From: Alectoria sarmentosa
Taxonomy: Eukaryota; Ascomycota; Lecanoromycetes; Lecanorales; Parmeliaceae
Length of the DNA stretch: 64,000 bases
Reading direction: 5' to 3'
Assembly (NCBI GenBank): GCA_009733775.1
Contig: WOGZ01000041.1
Location: 108,334 to 172,333, forward strand
Both the position numbers and the translations under genes were made by a program. This document shows, piece by piece, positions 1 through 9,515 of the stretch (position 1 is its first letter; each line of letters opens with the position of its first letter). The notes under the pieces were generated by a model. It saw only the letters and a program-made list of their open reading frames with translations. It ran no database searches and was not told the origin of the DNA.

Positions 1-269
1 CGCAAGCTTGACCAAGGAAATCCGTTCAACAGAAGTACCACATCCCTTGAATTCTGACTTGTTGCCACATTGAATGTCACATGCTTGAGATGGGAACGAA
101 AACAGATTATTGTTCCAGCTTGGTCGTGATGACACAGAGTTCAAAATTCCGCAGGAGTTGACTCTCGATCACGAAAAAGCCATCTTTCGCTACCCCTTTT
201 CAACAACAACAGGACCAAAGGACTGTTCAAGAACCAATTTTTTGCGAACTGAATCAACTGCGATGGAGT

Positions 270-1367
270 TCAAACAACAACGTACTCCTTGGATGGCGCA
301 AGCGGCGGGAGCGGAATCGACGAAGTGTATCGGCCCTCGAACGATTCTTCTGTAGTACGGGATGAAGCAGTATGGTTCGATTCCTCGGCGCGTGACGCCA
401 GTCTCAAGTGAGTCTTCGAGTTTCCCGAGTGCAGTGACAAGGCTCTCCGAAGCCGACTTCTCCTTTCCCTGCTGCCATCGGAGTCAGAGACGAGAAAGGA
501 GAAGGCGGGCAGAGAGGCGACGATGACGGCGACTTCGGTTTCGAGGGAAGTGTACAGCCAAGTGACCTCGGGGAGGGCATTCTCCGTCTCGATCAGACGA
601 AGAATTTCCATCGCAATGGTGACCCAGGCGAGGGAGAACACGGCGGTGACGGCGAGCTTTTGGCGTGTGGGCATTTGCAGGCGCCAGAGGAGCGGGAGGG
701 GCAATGCCATGACTGTGGGCGGAGACGGTCAACGCTTGAGGCCTGGGTTGTAATTGGAGTTCTGCTTACCAAGGAGATCGGAGAAGACGTTGAAGGAGAA
801 TTGCATGGGCAAAAATTTGTAATCTAGTGCCACGGAAGAGGGTGAGGTACACGATTCTACAGAGAATCAGTTCAAGCCGTGGGTTCAACTGAACGTTTGT
901 CACGGACCGGGATTTGTCAAATTCCGCGCAGGACCACATTCTGCAAACAATCCTATCAAGATGATACCATAGGTGGCCAAGACTGCGATGTTCGCAGCCC
1001 ACCAGATCTTCATGCCCGCCCCTGAGCCACGTAGTATCTGTCGGTACAGCCAGAGGAAGGAGAACTTGGCACAGAAGAGGCATGTCCAGAAGAGTAACGG
1101 AAGTACCAACTCAGCGGTGAAGATGCTAGCCACTAACGCCGAATACTGTGCGTCTGACGGTTTTGGTTCTGTGCCTGCTTCGATGGCTGATAGCTTGTAG
1201 TTCGCAGGGATGTAGTGCGTATATGCGATATTCTGGCCTAGGAGGAGAAGCCCCGCGACGAATTGGAAGGCGTCATCCCAGTAGAGCCTGCGCAACAGTA
1301 AGTGACGGACCAGGGGTCGTGCTATGGTCAAGGAGGTCGCAACAGCTGTCAGGATCCAGATGCTTGC
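270..1367 (-). CDS. Fungal rhodopsin-domain (PTH11-like) integral membrane protein, 5' exon unresolved
   Basis: Three exons join in frame on the minus strand: 1367-908, 856-770 and 712-270 (introns 907-857 and 769-713, each with GT..AG). The product is about 330 residues without its first exon. It begins with a helix leading to the family motif RRLYWDDAF, continues through several hydrophobic helices, and has the typical segment LPLPLLWRLQMP followed by SLETEVAVIVASLPAF. The tail is charged and Ser-rich. This matches the fungal seven-helix rhodopsin-domain family (Pfam Fung_rhodopsin), which includes the PTH11-like receptors; ligands are unknown for nearly all members. A plausible 5' exon lies near 1441-1500 (GLRIVTTNDQFG, a usual N-terminal motif), with a weak GTGTCC donor, so the start codon is not fixed. 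The joined exons contain no stop, so the gene looks intact from 1367 to its stop at 270. Confidence 0.75.
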
Positions 1368-1500
1368 CTAAAATTTCATAAGTCTTTACCGTGGCGTGTC
1401 ATGCATGAGTTACCAACCAAAAGCTCGGCCTGGGACACCCCAAATTGGTCGTTCGTGGTGACTATTCTCAGTCCTTTCTCTGTAAATATTTGAAATGAGG

Positions 1501-2480
1501 AATGAGGAATCTGGAAGCGTTTGTAGGCATAAGTGATCGTACAGAGGTACCAATGATACCAGACGAAGCCTGTAATGTATCTAGGGCCCAACGTAAGAAA
1601 ATGCTTCTGAGCGCCTCGGTACTGCATGGTCGCGGAGTTGAGAGACTACCGGCGAGTATCGGGCCCAGAAGAGCACCAATACCGTGGGCGGGTGCATGTT
1701 GTCACGGCCGAAAGATACGAACAGCGAAATGCACGTAGCCTTGCATTAGTAGCGTGAAATACATGCAACCACGGAGGTGATGACCATTGCAGATTGAAAG
1801 CGACAACCATGCTGAAGATCAATATGAATCCTCGTGAGGCCCAGATCACCATGGGTGACTTTCGAAGTGAATGTATTATGTCCAGAGCTGAAAGAATGTG
1901 GTTGCATGCTGCAACCACGGGAGTTACAGCTTTTACAAATTGTGAGCGGTCGGCGAATTGGTCGTGTGGCTGGAAAGGCAACATTATTTCCACACGAGTA
2001 CACATGGTATGCTGACCTAGTTGAAAAGACGGTAGGATGTGGAATATCATTTGCGTGGTAAAGCTAGCATGCACGATTTCCTCAAAAACCGAAAAATTGC
2101 AGGTCCGAGGGTCGTGATGTGTAAGATCACGATTGGCATGCGTATAATGTCTGGCGATCTCGGCCTGCGAAGGATTCCATTCTTTTGGGTTGGTATGATC
2201 TCGTTGATTTTCCCCTGCCTGTTGAAGAGGTGCTGAGATCATAGGAGCCTTTACGAATGCAAAAGTCCACGGAAAGACATCCATGAAAATTGCTAAGAAG
2301 CCGACTAGGAAATCTCACTCAGTGTTGGTCAGTCATGTAACGCGGTAAGCGAGCTGCGAATTGGTAAGCCGTCTGATCTGCGCACTGAACCCTGATCTAC
2401 GGGACAACTTGCATCGGCAAAAGACTTCAATGCCCGCACCCGCAGCTGAAAAGGCTCGGATAGCCAAGCCTCCCGTGCCT
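1501..2480. other. Unassigned stretch with a long but unrecognised minus-strand ORF
   Basis: An open frame on the minus strand at 2284-1646 encodes about 212 residues that I cannot place in a family. It has no clear hydrophobic pattern. Neighbouring frames contain membrane-like snatches (for example around 1620-1750), which may mean a decayed membrane-protein gene with frame changes. I do not assign a function. Confidence 0.25.
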
Positions 2481-2482
2481 TA

Positions 2483-3201
2483 CTTTAAGGGCGGTAGGGG
2501 GGTTTTCGCAATCCTCCCTAGAGAGTCTCGATACAGTTTTCAATACGAAACATACTGAGTTATTTTGATTCCCAATACCATATGAATAGAGTCAACTCCA
2601 TGCGACATCGTTATACCCACATATATCGATATGTTTTTCAAAATCTCAACAGATCTTCAATTCAAAGGATCGTCGCAATACCGCTAATAAATAGATTGTA
2701 TTTTACAAATTCAGGGTCCGAGCATATACAATCCCCTCTACCCCCACCCCCCCCCTATTATTCACCCCACCCACCCCCATGTCAAGCCCATCAATCATCG
2801 TCCCTTGGGAAACTTTGGCTAAATCGTCCAAATCCGAAATCCAAAATACAATGATGTGAATGTAACTTATCGTATTTAAATTCCGAGTCGAAGATTCGAC
2901 GTACACGTAAAAATGCTCTCACGAGATTCGTAACCTTAACAAGCTGTCAAGAGAATTTTCATACCGCGAGACTTCCATTAGCGTCGGAATCTTTCTAGGT
3001 TCATAATATATGAGTATCATTACATCCTTGATACGAGTCAAGATCTTTCTTTGAAAACATCGTTATTGTATCAGATATGCATGAAACATGGATCGTAAGA
3101 GCATTGTCAGCGTGACAAGCCTGTTGATAGGGTGGGCTACAAAATGACGCTTCTGATAGGCTACAGGCATGATTGCGAAAAATCCCCTGCCGACCTTAAA
3201 G
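2483..3201. mobile_element. Non-autonomous TIR element, copy 1 (719 bp), TA target duplication
   Basis: The element has ~31-bp imperfect terminal inverted repeats: the left end (2483-2513) starts CTTTAAGGGCGGTAGGGG and the complement of the right end (3171-3201) starts CTTTAAGGTCGGCAGGGG. It is flanked by TA on both sides (2481-2482, 3202-3203). The interior has no convincing coding frame. A second full copy lies at 15824-16523 and is similar along its whole length, including a C-rich block and the stretch with TGCATGAAACATG. TA duplications and length fit a MITE mobilised by a Tc1/mariner-type transposase; this assignment is inference, as no transposase is present. Confidence 0.85.
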
Positions 3202-3203
3202 TA

Positions 3204-4256
3204 CATAGTTATATTGCGCATGGCAGGATTTCATTCGTGCGCCTAAATAAGCGATGAGTTAAAGGGAAAGCTCACCGCATACTTGCATGTATCTTACGAA
3301 GCGAAATTTCGCGAAAACATCGATATTCCCAATCTTCGTTATCAGATCATCAAGTGCTTCAAGAACGATAAAACGTGATAGAGAGAGAGATTTATGAATA
3401 GAAAAAAGAGATGTATGATGTAGCAAGTAGATTATGAAGCTATTCAAGTAGTGCTGTCGCCATCCAACACTCTCAAAACTCGATCGGTACCTCTGCAGGA
3501 TGAGGTAGCGAGGAGGCGAGGGCGCAATCGCTGCGATATGTGTGGTCAGATAAATCATAGCCAGTTGAATCTGAGAACCGCAGCATCATGCTGTCGGCCG
3601 TGGCCGTTGTCATCATCAATCAAATACGTGCACAGATATTACACGTCAAAAGTTAATTTGTGCGAAGGCTCTCCTGAATAGTACCGTAATTTTCATCAGA
3701 TCCGCTCTTGATCTACTTGATTCAGAATTAATATAGGCGAACGAATGGTGGGCCTGAAGCGTAGACATTGAGGGTCTCGGCTTGACTATCCGAGTCTTTT
3801 CAGCTGCGGATACGGGCATAAGTTTTTTGCCGAATTTGCATGCTTGAAAAGCTAGTCGTCCTTTTCTCCGTTCCGACTTTGAATGATAAAGGTTACTACT
3901 GCGCTATAAGTCTCAAGATCCGCCCGTTGACGGCTCCGGCTTCATATCCGCGCTCTCCAGGCGCATGCCCAGTATAGTGCAAGAAATCTAGCTTGATCAT
4001 GCTTTCTATTGCCCGTTGAGGTTTTCAGCTCCGTGTTCCAGAGTGGCATGCCCGGCATACTGGGTGTCTTTACGAGCTCAGTTGCAGCTAGGCATTTCTC
4101 CATAGACTCATTAACGCCAAGCATGTGGCAGCCTACAGGCATAAGAATGAATGCTTATCCACTGCGAACTCCTACCAAATATTCTGTTAAGTCTACCGCC
4201 ATCTCCTGCTTTTCCCCTGTACATTCTCAAAAGACTCAACGACAGTTGCTATCAAG
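3204..4256. other. Intergenic, no gene recognised
   Basis: Short open frames occur on both strands but none has a recognisable domain or a consistent splice structure. The last ~150 bp presumably hold the promoter of the small secreted-peptide gene at 4257. Confidence 0.5.
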
Positions 4257-4547
4257 ATGGTTGTTGTATCAAAGCTCCTGACTCTTCTCGCCGTGATCGG
4301 CAGCACTGTTACTCTGCCACTGGCGATCAACTCTCGTGAGTAACAAACCGTTCGTTAGTGTATCGAAAGTCCTCAACAATTGCTAATGAATCTTGTAGTG
4401 TTAAGTGAGGACAGTAACAGCGTGGCAGCTCTTTCTCATCGCTCCGAGAAGTCCACAGAAACTCCGGACACCATGTGGCACCCTGGAGCAGGAGATGATC
4501 GCATTCGTCGCTCCGTAGACACCACAGACATTCCAGATGCTATTTAG
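4257..4547 (+). CDS. Small secreted peptide precursor (75 aa, two exons)
   Basis: Exon 1 is 4257-4335 and exon 2 is 4399-4547. The 63-bp intron has donor GTGAGT, branch point GCTAATG and acceptor TTGTAG, all close to fungal consensus. The joined frame is 75 codons plus TAG. The protein opens with a hydrophobic signal peptide (MVVVSKLLTLLAVIGSTVT) and continues as a short hydrophilic chain with no cysteine. Near the C-terminus it has TMWHPGAGDDRIRR, so a dibasic Kex2-like site (RR at residues 63-64) follows a Trp/Pro/Gly-containing segment. That arrangement resembles processed peptide precursors (pheromone-like, RiPP-like or effector peptides), but there is no internal repeat and no homologue that I recognise. 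Calling it a gene rests on the signal peptide and the good intron. Confidence 0.55.
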
Positions 4548-6340
4548 ATCTGTTCGGATTCGGTTCTTCGGTCGAAAGCAGGCCGGGCGGGGGTTGATCA
4601 CATAACTCAGTTCTCTGAGGCGGTCTTCGGCATGGTTCAGACTTTTGATGTGAATTTCTGTATTCCCTTCACGATTTGTTCTCACGGGCCTCACATCCCA
4701 AGGCGTAAGAGCTAGAAAAACAGCTTGGTGATCATAGTAATCTTAGCCAGGGGAAAAGAAGAAAAACTGGCCTAGAGTGGCGGCAAATAATCTAGATTTA
4801 TATTATAAACTGGATAAAAAGTGTCCCTTGAAATGTTTTCGATTCGTTAACGAACATACGAACCGTACAGCGGTATCGGATGAGAACTTGGGCCATCTCG
4901 CCGAATTCTATTCGCTGTTTCGGGCTACTAAGTCCCTTGTCAATTCCTTCCACCAAATTTACCATCCTCTCATTGCTGAATTCTTGTCAACAATGCATGC
5001 CTTTGATAATCTTGGGTTTCAATTTCGATGGTTGCAGATGGTGTCATTGGCAAACACTTGGCCTTCCGCTCATAATTGAGATGCCGGCCTTCATGAAGTT
5101 GGCCAGATGAAGAGAGCCGCTGCTGTCCAGCTCCTTTCACTCCGAAAGCAGTGTGGTTATGAGGGCCTTGGCGATACTTTAGAACTAGTGATGTCCAAAA
5201 CTGGGGTTTCGAAACGTGATATTTATATCTGGGAACTGCTCACCATACAGGAATCCGCGAGTCAAAAATAGCTTCAGCTAGGAGATCTTAGAAATTCAGA
5301 TCCTGACGAGCAGCGCAAAGATCGCCTAACGTGAACGAACGAGCGGATGCTCGGCGTCTTCTACGTTTATAACCTACTTTATCGAGCCTCATCGAAGGAT
5401 CATGAATTCAGAAAATTTTCCGCGGAGAAAGTCGGTCCAATTTTCTTGTAGAAGAAGGCGTATCGCGGATAGCGTCTCTAGAACATTTAATCGAAGTCTG
5501 CCTTTGTTCAGTTCGTGTGGTCGATCGGGTTAATACAGTGGCGCCAAGTGCTTTGTTTTCAAGATGACGCACCGGTAAAGTAGCATTGCAGGACACAGTA
5601 CCAGTGCGGTATGGATATGGAAGAGAATCGCGGGATAGGAGAAGATTGCCAGGGCATGAGAGCATTGTGTGTATTTCATACTCGGTGGGCCGCCCTTCTA
5701 GTCATATAGACTAGAGTGAGACTACTCATCCTCACTCGGCCTTTCGGCCATGTCCGGATCAAGCAGAGCACGGGTACCAGTACAATTGTGATTCGTATAC
5801 CCGTATACATTATGAAAAAAAGGCTCAAAGTAGGAGAATCTGGCAGGCAAAGAGAGCATCGTAGAGTTCTAGAACATGGCATGATAGAAGAGTATGGTAG
5901 TATAAATGATGAATCGTAGGATAAGAGGGTGCTGCAAGATAGAGACTCTTCTTGCGTAGGGCCAGTGTTTTTCTCACCGGCTTGTATAACTTTTGAGCTT
6001 GCATGATATCTTGGTCTAAATAACCTCTCATACTTTTAAAACGATCTGGGCGGTGGTACGCGAACTGACCAATTAATCCTTGTAGGTTTTGGAAGTCCTG
6101 ATGAGGAGGTCGAGTTGTCGCTTTACCCAGAGCATGCTAGCCCACTCGCTAAAGCGGCTAAATTACGCCCAAGCCTTAGTCTTGGCGCTCACCCTTGGCA
6201 AGCAAGCGATCACGCTTTCACCACGCGTTCTGGCCTACCACCACCTATTTCTCTTACTCCTCAAACCATTTTTGCAACAGGAATTGCTCGAAGATCTTCC
6301 ATTCGATCAGATCAGGGCCGAACATCCATCTCTCTCCATC
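4548..6340. other. Intergenic, no gene recognised
   Basis: Open frames here are short and without recognisable domains. I see no structural RNA or repeat. Confidence 0.45.
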
Positions 6341-6493
6341 ATGACCAAGCGAAAAAGCCTTGAGGAGAAGCCCTCCAGCAAGCCTACGAGTAAGAAGCGT
6401 GTTGCCTTCTCTGCTCCCGAGGACGCAGCCACCAAGGCGCTGTATGATGCCCAACCCCAGAACACGCGTTCAGCCACTAAGAGGCTGCTATAG
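6341..6493 (+). other. Overlapping upstream ORF or displaced N-terminus of the 6444-7478 gene
   Basis: Fifty codons from an ATG preceded by CCATC. The composition is Lys/Ser/Thr-rich, as in disordered N-termini of this protein type. It runs to within 60 bp of the LPLEIRDKIW motif, but in another frame. Confidence 0.4.
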
Positions 6494-7478
6494 GTTCAAA
6501 GGAAACGCGTTGACCTCCCCGCTGCTGCGACTGCCCCTCGAGATTCGCGACAAGATATGGAGCGAGGTACTCGGGGACCGTCTGGTCCATCTCAGATACC
6601 TCTATGACGATGATCATGACTTCGAGACGAATGAAGAACTGCATGTTTCGCTACCCTGGTCCAACGAGCTTCAAGCGGGATATGGAAGCGCATGGAGACA
6701 CTTGGTCTGCGAGGAAGATTGCCCAGAGAATAAAGAAGAAGAGAAGTTGACAACTTCTGATGGAGAAGTCTTTTCGACACGATCACACCGCCTTTGCGAG
6801 TCAAAGCTCGAATATGATCCTATCGGACCAGATATGATCTATGGGGACCGGTACTGTGAATTTCACGAGATGATGCGCCTTAGCGTCCTTCGATCATGTC
6901 GGCAGATATACGTCGAAGCCAATCAGATACTTTGGACAACGAACACTTTTTCTTTTGCTGATGGAACGGCGCTCAGACGCTTCATGATGACCCGGACCAT
7001 CAATCAGAGGCGCTTGATCAAGAGTCTTCGCTTGCAGATGGAGTGGGACATGTATATGGATAAAGAATGGAACAATGCTCTTAACATGGCACTCGTCCGA
7101 TCTCTTTCTGGACTAAGACGGCTGCGTTTGCGTATCGACCAGCACATGGACGCTAGGATCTATGAATGCGCTAAAAGCAACAAAAATATCTATACTTCCA
7201 TTTTCTGTAAAGGTCTACAGAAGATCTCGACCTTACCATTGACGGAAGCCGAGGTCATCGTAAAGAACCCACAATACTGGCCTGAAGATGGTGTGTGGAC
7301 GAAGGCCGACAGGGAAGAATTTGCGGAGGTTTTAAGAAAACTACTTCTCAATCCCAAGGGAGCAGAGATCTATGCGAAGGACCAGCTAAAAAGGAAAGAG
7401 GAACGCCGAAAAGAACGAGAATATGCCGCGAAGATCAAGGCTTCCATGTCGAGACCAAGGCTCCAAGCCGAAGCGTAG
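6444..7478 (+). CDS. Uncharacterised protein with DUF7730/2EXR-like N-terminal motif
   Basis: The open frame gives about 344 residues from the first in-frame ATG (6444). Near its start it has SPLLRLPLEIRDKIWSEVLG, the pattern of the fungal DUF7730/2EXR (F-box-like) families, followed by a conserved-looking central part (RSCRQIYVEANQILWTTNTF) typical of these proteins. The C-terminus is a Lys/Arg/Glu-rich helix. Members are abundant in Pezizomycotina and mostly uncharacterised. The start is doubtful. An ATG in better context at 6341 opens a different frame with a basic, coding-like 50-residue sequence (MTKRKSLEEKP...) that ends at a TAG at 6491-6493, overlapping this frame. Either the real N-terminus is that segment and a one- or two-base frameshift separates the parts, or it is an overlapping upstream ORF. 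Confidence 0.65.
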   Translation: MMPNPRTRVQPLRGCYRFKGNALTSPLLRLPLEIRDKIWSEVLGDRLVHLRYLYDDDHDFETNEELHVSLPWSNELQAGYGSAWRHLVCEEDCPENKEEEKLTTSDGEVFSTRSHRLCESKLEYDPIGPDMIYGDRYCEFHEMMRLSVLRSCRQIYVEANQILWTTNTFSFADGTALRRFMMTRTINQRRLIKSLRLQMEWDMYMDKEWNNALNMALVRSLSGLRRLRLRIDQHMDARIYECAKSNKNIYTSIFCKGLQKISTLPLTEAEVIVKNPQYWPEDGVWTKADREEFAEVLRKLLLNPKGAEIYAKDQLKRKEERRKEREYAAKIKASMSRPRLQAEA

Positions 7479-7699
7479 CGAATGATCGATTCACCTGTTG
7501 CAGGCCCGTCAGAGTAGTGTTGCTCTTACAAACATTGAGCGAGCAGTAATGTCTTCATGGCGGATCTGGAGCCAGTTCTGCTATTACCAGTTTATGCTGT
7601 ATTGATGATGTTCTGGTCTAGCCAACAAGACATTGACAATGCCATTGACCAAAGAGGCGAAGCCTGCTTGAACCAGGGATCGTGAAATGCTGGCAACCA

Positions 7700-7736
7700 G
7701 ACCGGGATGTTGATGGTTCAAATCCTTCTCCCGGTC
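7700..7736 (+). other. tRNA-like mini-hairpin with T-arm/B-box
   Basis: GACCGGGA and TCCCGGTC form a perfect 8-bp stem. They enclose a second hairpin whose loop region, GGTTCAAATCC, matches the RNA polymerase III B-box/T-arm consensus. D and anticodon arms are missing, so this is not a functional tRNA; it may be a deleted tRNA or tRNA-derived SINE scrap, or chance. Confidence 0.3.
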
Positions 7737-9515
7737 AGTCACTTAAAGCACCCGCCATCTTCTCTATCAATCGGCCTCGTTTCCCTTTGTCGAAAACACT
7801 CAAGCTGGCATAAGTTTTATACCCACCCTTTTTCGCCCCCCATAATTAATTTGTCCTTCGAGTGTAGCACAATCTAGACATGAAGGATTCATAGTTTACT
7901 CCTCCTTGCTCGCATCATACGATGGTCACAATTACCTTTCCCCAGCGCCGTCTAACCCTCCCTACTCTCCACTTCCCACATCGGCGTTTTGATGCAGCTA
8001 CTCCGCTTCTACGTCCGCTTTCCGCCTCCCCCCAACCCCGAAAAAAAACAAAACCGAAACCAAAACCAAAAGGCATGTTCAGAAACCTTTACCCCAAAAA
8101 AACCACACAGGCGCAGCACCCTCGCCGTACCCAACCCCCCCTTCCCCGCCCTCACAATAACAACAACATCAATGACAAAATGCCAACTGACTCGCAATCT
8201 GCCCCTCACTCACTCACTCACTCACTCACTCCCTTCCCTTCCCTCACGCACCACCTCCATCCTCACCCCCACAACACCTCCCGCGCCTCTTCGAACACCG
8301 CAAGTCATAACAAACACGTCGTCCGGGGCCCATCCGCTGTGGAAGACGCCCGTGCGGGCTGGCACTGATCGGGCGGATCGAATTGATCAACAGCTCGCGC
8401 GCAAGCCGTGATGGGAGGGGCGGGATGAGGAGGAGGAGGAGGGGGAAGGGGCGGGAGGCGAAGTGGCTTGCGTTTGGGCGTGCGGGGTGAGGAGTTGAGG
8501 GGTCGTGGTGGATTTGGGGTTGAGTTTGTTGTTGTTGCTGTTACTGTTACTGTTGATGTCCGGAAGGCTGGCTGCAGCAAGGGTTGGTGTGAAAGTGAGA
8601 GTGAGAGTGCGAGGGTGGATGCGGATGCGGAAAGGGGGTTTTTGATGATGAGGAATACATTTGGGAAAAATTCCGACGCGGCGACCCTCAATCTCATGCA
8701 TGGTACGGTGGTCTAGCTATTTAGCTAGCTAGGTATTGTCCGATCGATCTGCTCTTGGACTCCAGTAATCATTACTCACCAATAAATCAATAACCAAGAA
8801 CCAAGAACCAATAACCAACAACCAATAACCAAGAAATCAATAACCAATAACACAACAAACAGTAAATAGTGAAGAAATCCAGACATGTCAAATAATGACC
8901 GACTAACTTCCCTTTGCTTTGCTTTGCTTTGCTTTGCTTTGCTTTGCTTTGCGCCACTTCCCCCCATCCATACATACATACATACATACTCCAAATGAGA
9001 AAGCCTAAAATTAAGCATTCTTTCTTCGTCTCCTTGTCACGCTTTCTTTCATATATGCGACTCGACTCGATTGGCATTGGCAAGTGTCGTTCGTTCGTTG
9101 TCCGCGGTGTCGCCGCGGCTGGGACTTTTGATTTTGACTCGACCTGACTTGTACATGTCTTTCTATCTGTCTGTCTATCTGTCTGGCTGTCAAGCCGTCT
9201 GTTTTTTTTCCGATCGATAGCCGGAATCGGTAGCGGAAGCGCGCGCGCGCGGTTGGTGGCATGTTCTTAAAGTAAGTAGCCATGGGGTGTTGTTGTTGTC
9301 ATAGCGGATGGAAGAACGGAGCACAGGCTACCTACCGAGCGCTTCTGCAACCATGGGGGATTTTTATTTCGGTATATACATGACCGTGTTTACATACAAG
9401 GAGGGGGGCCTCATGCGGTGGAGGGAAAAGAGGCTCCCGTCACCGCAAGAGTGGCCGTTTGCTTGCTTTCTTTCTTTCTCTCTCTTTGCCTGCGTGAGCT
9501 ATCGTGCCATCGTGC
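7737..9515. other. Low-complexity, microsatellite-rich intergenic region
   Basis: Pyrimidine-rich sequence (7900-8330) passes into purine/G-rich sequence (8400-8640), and both give long but biased open frames (for example minus 8697-8305) that I judge non-coding. Repeats include a CACT run (8205-8230), AACCAAT-like repeats (8780-8860), a CTTTG run (8912-8952), CATA repeats (about 8970-8990), TCTG/TCTA repeats (about 9160-9190) and alternating GC (about 9239-9251). Confidence 0.6.
8912..8952. repeat. CTTTG pentanucleotide microsatellite
   Basis: About eight uninterrupted CTTTG units, directly visible. Confidence 0.95.

Noticed and set aside
8009..8716. Long ORFs on both strands (e.g. minus 8697-8305, plus 7922-8368)
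   Set aside because: Composition is simple-sequence (polypyrimidine, GGA, GTT runs), no domain, and several frames are open at once, as expected of low-complexity DNA.
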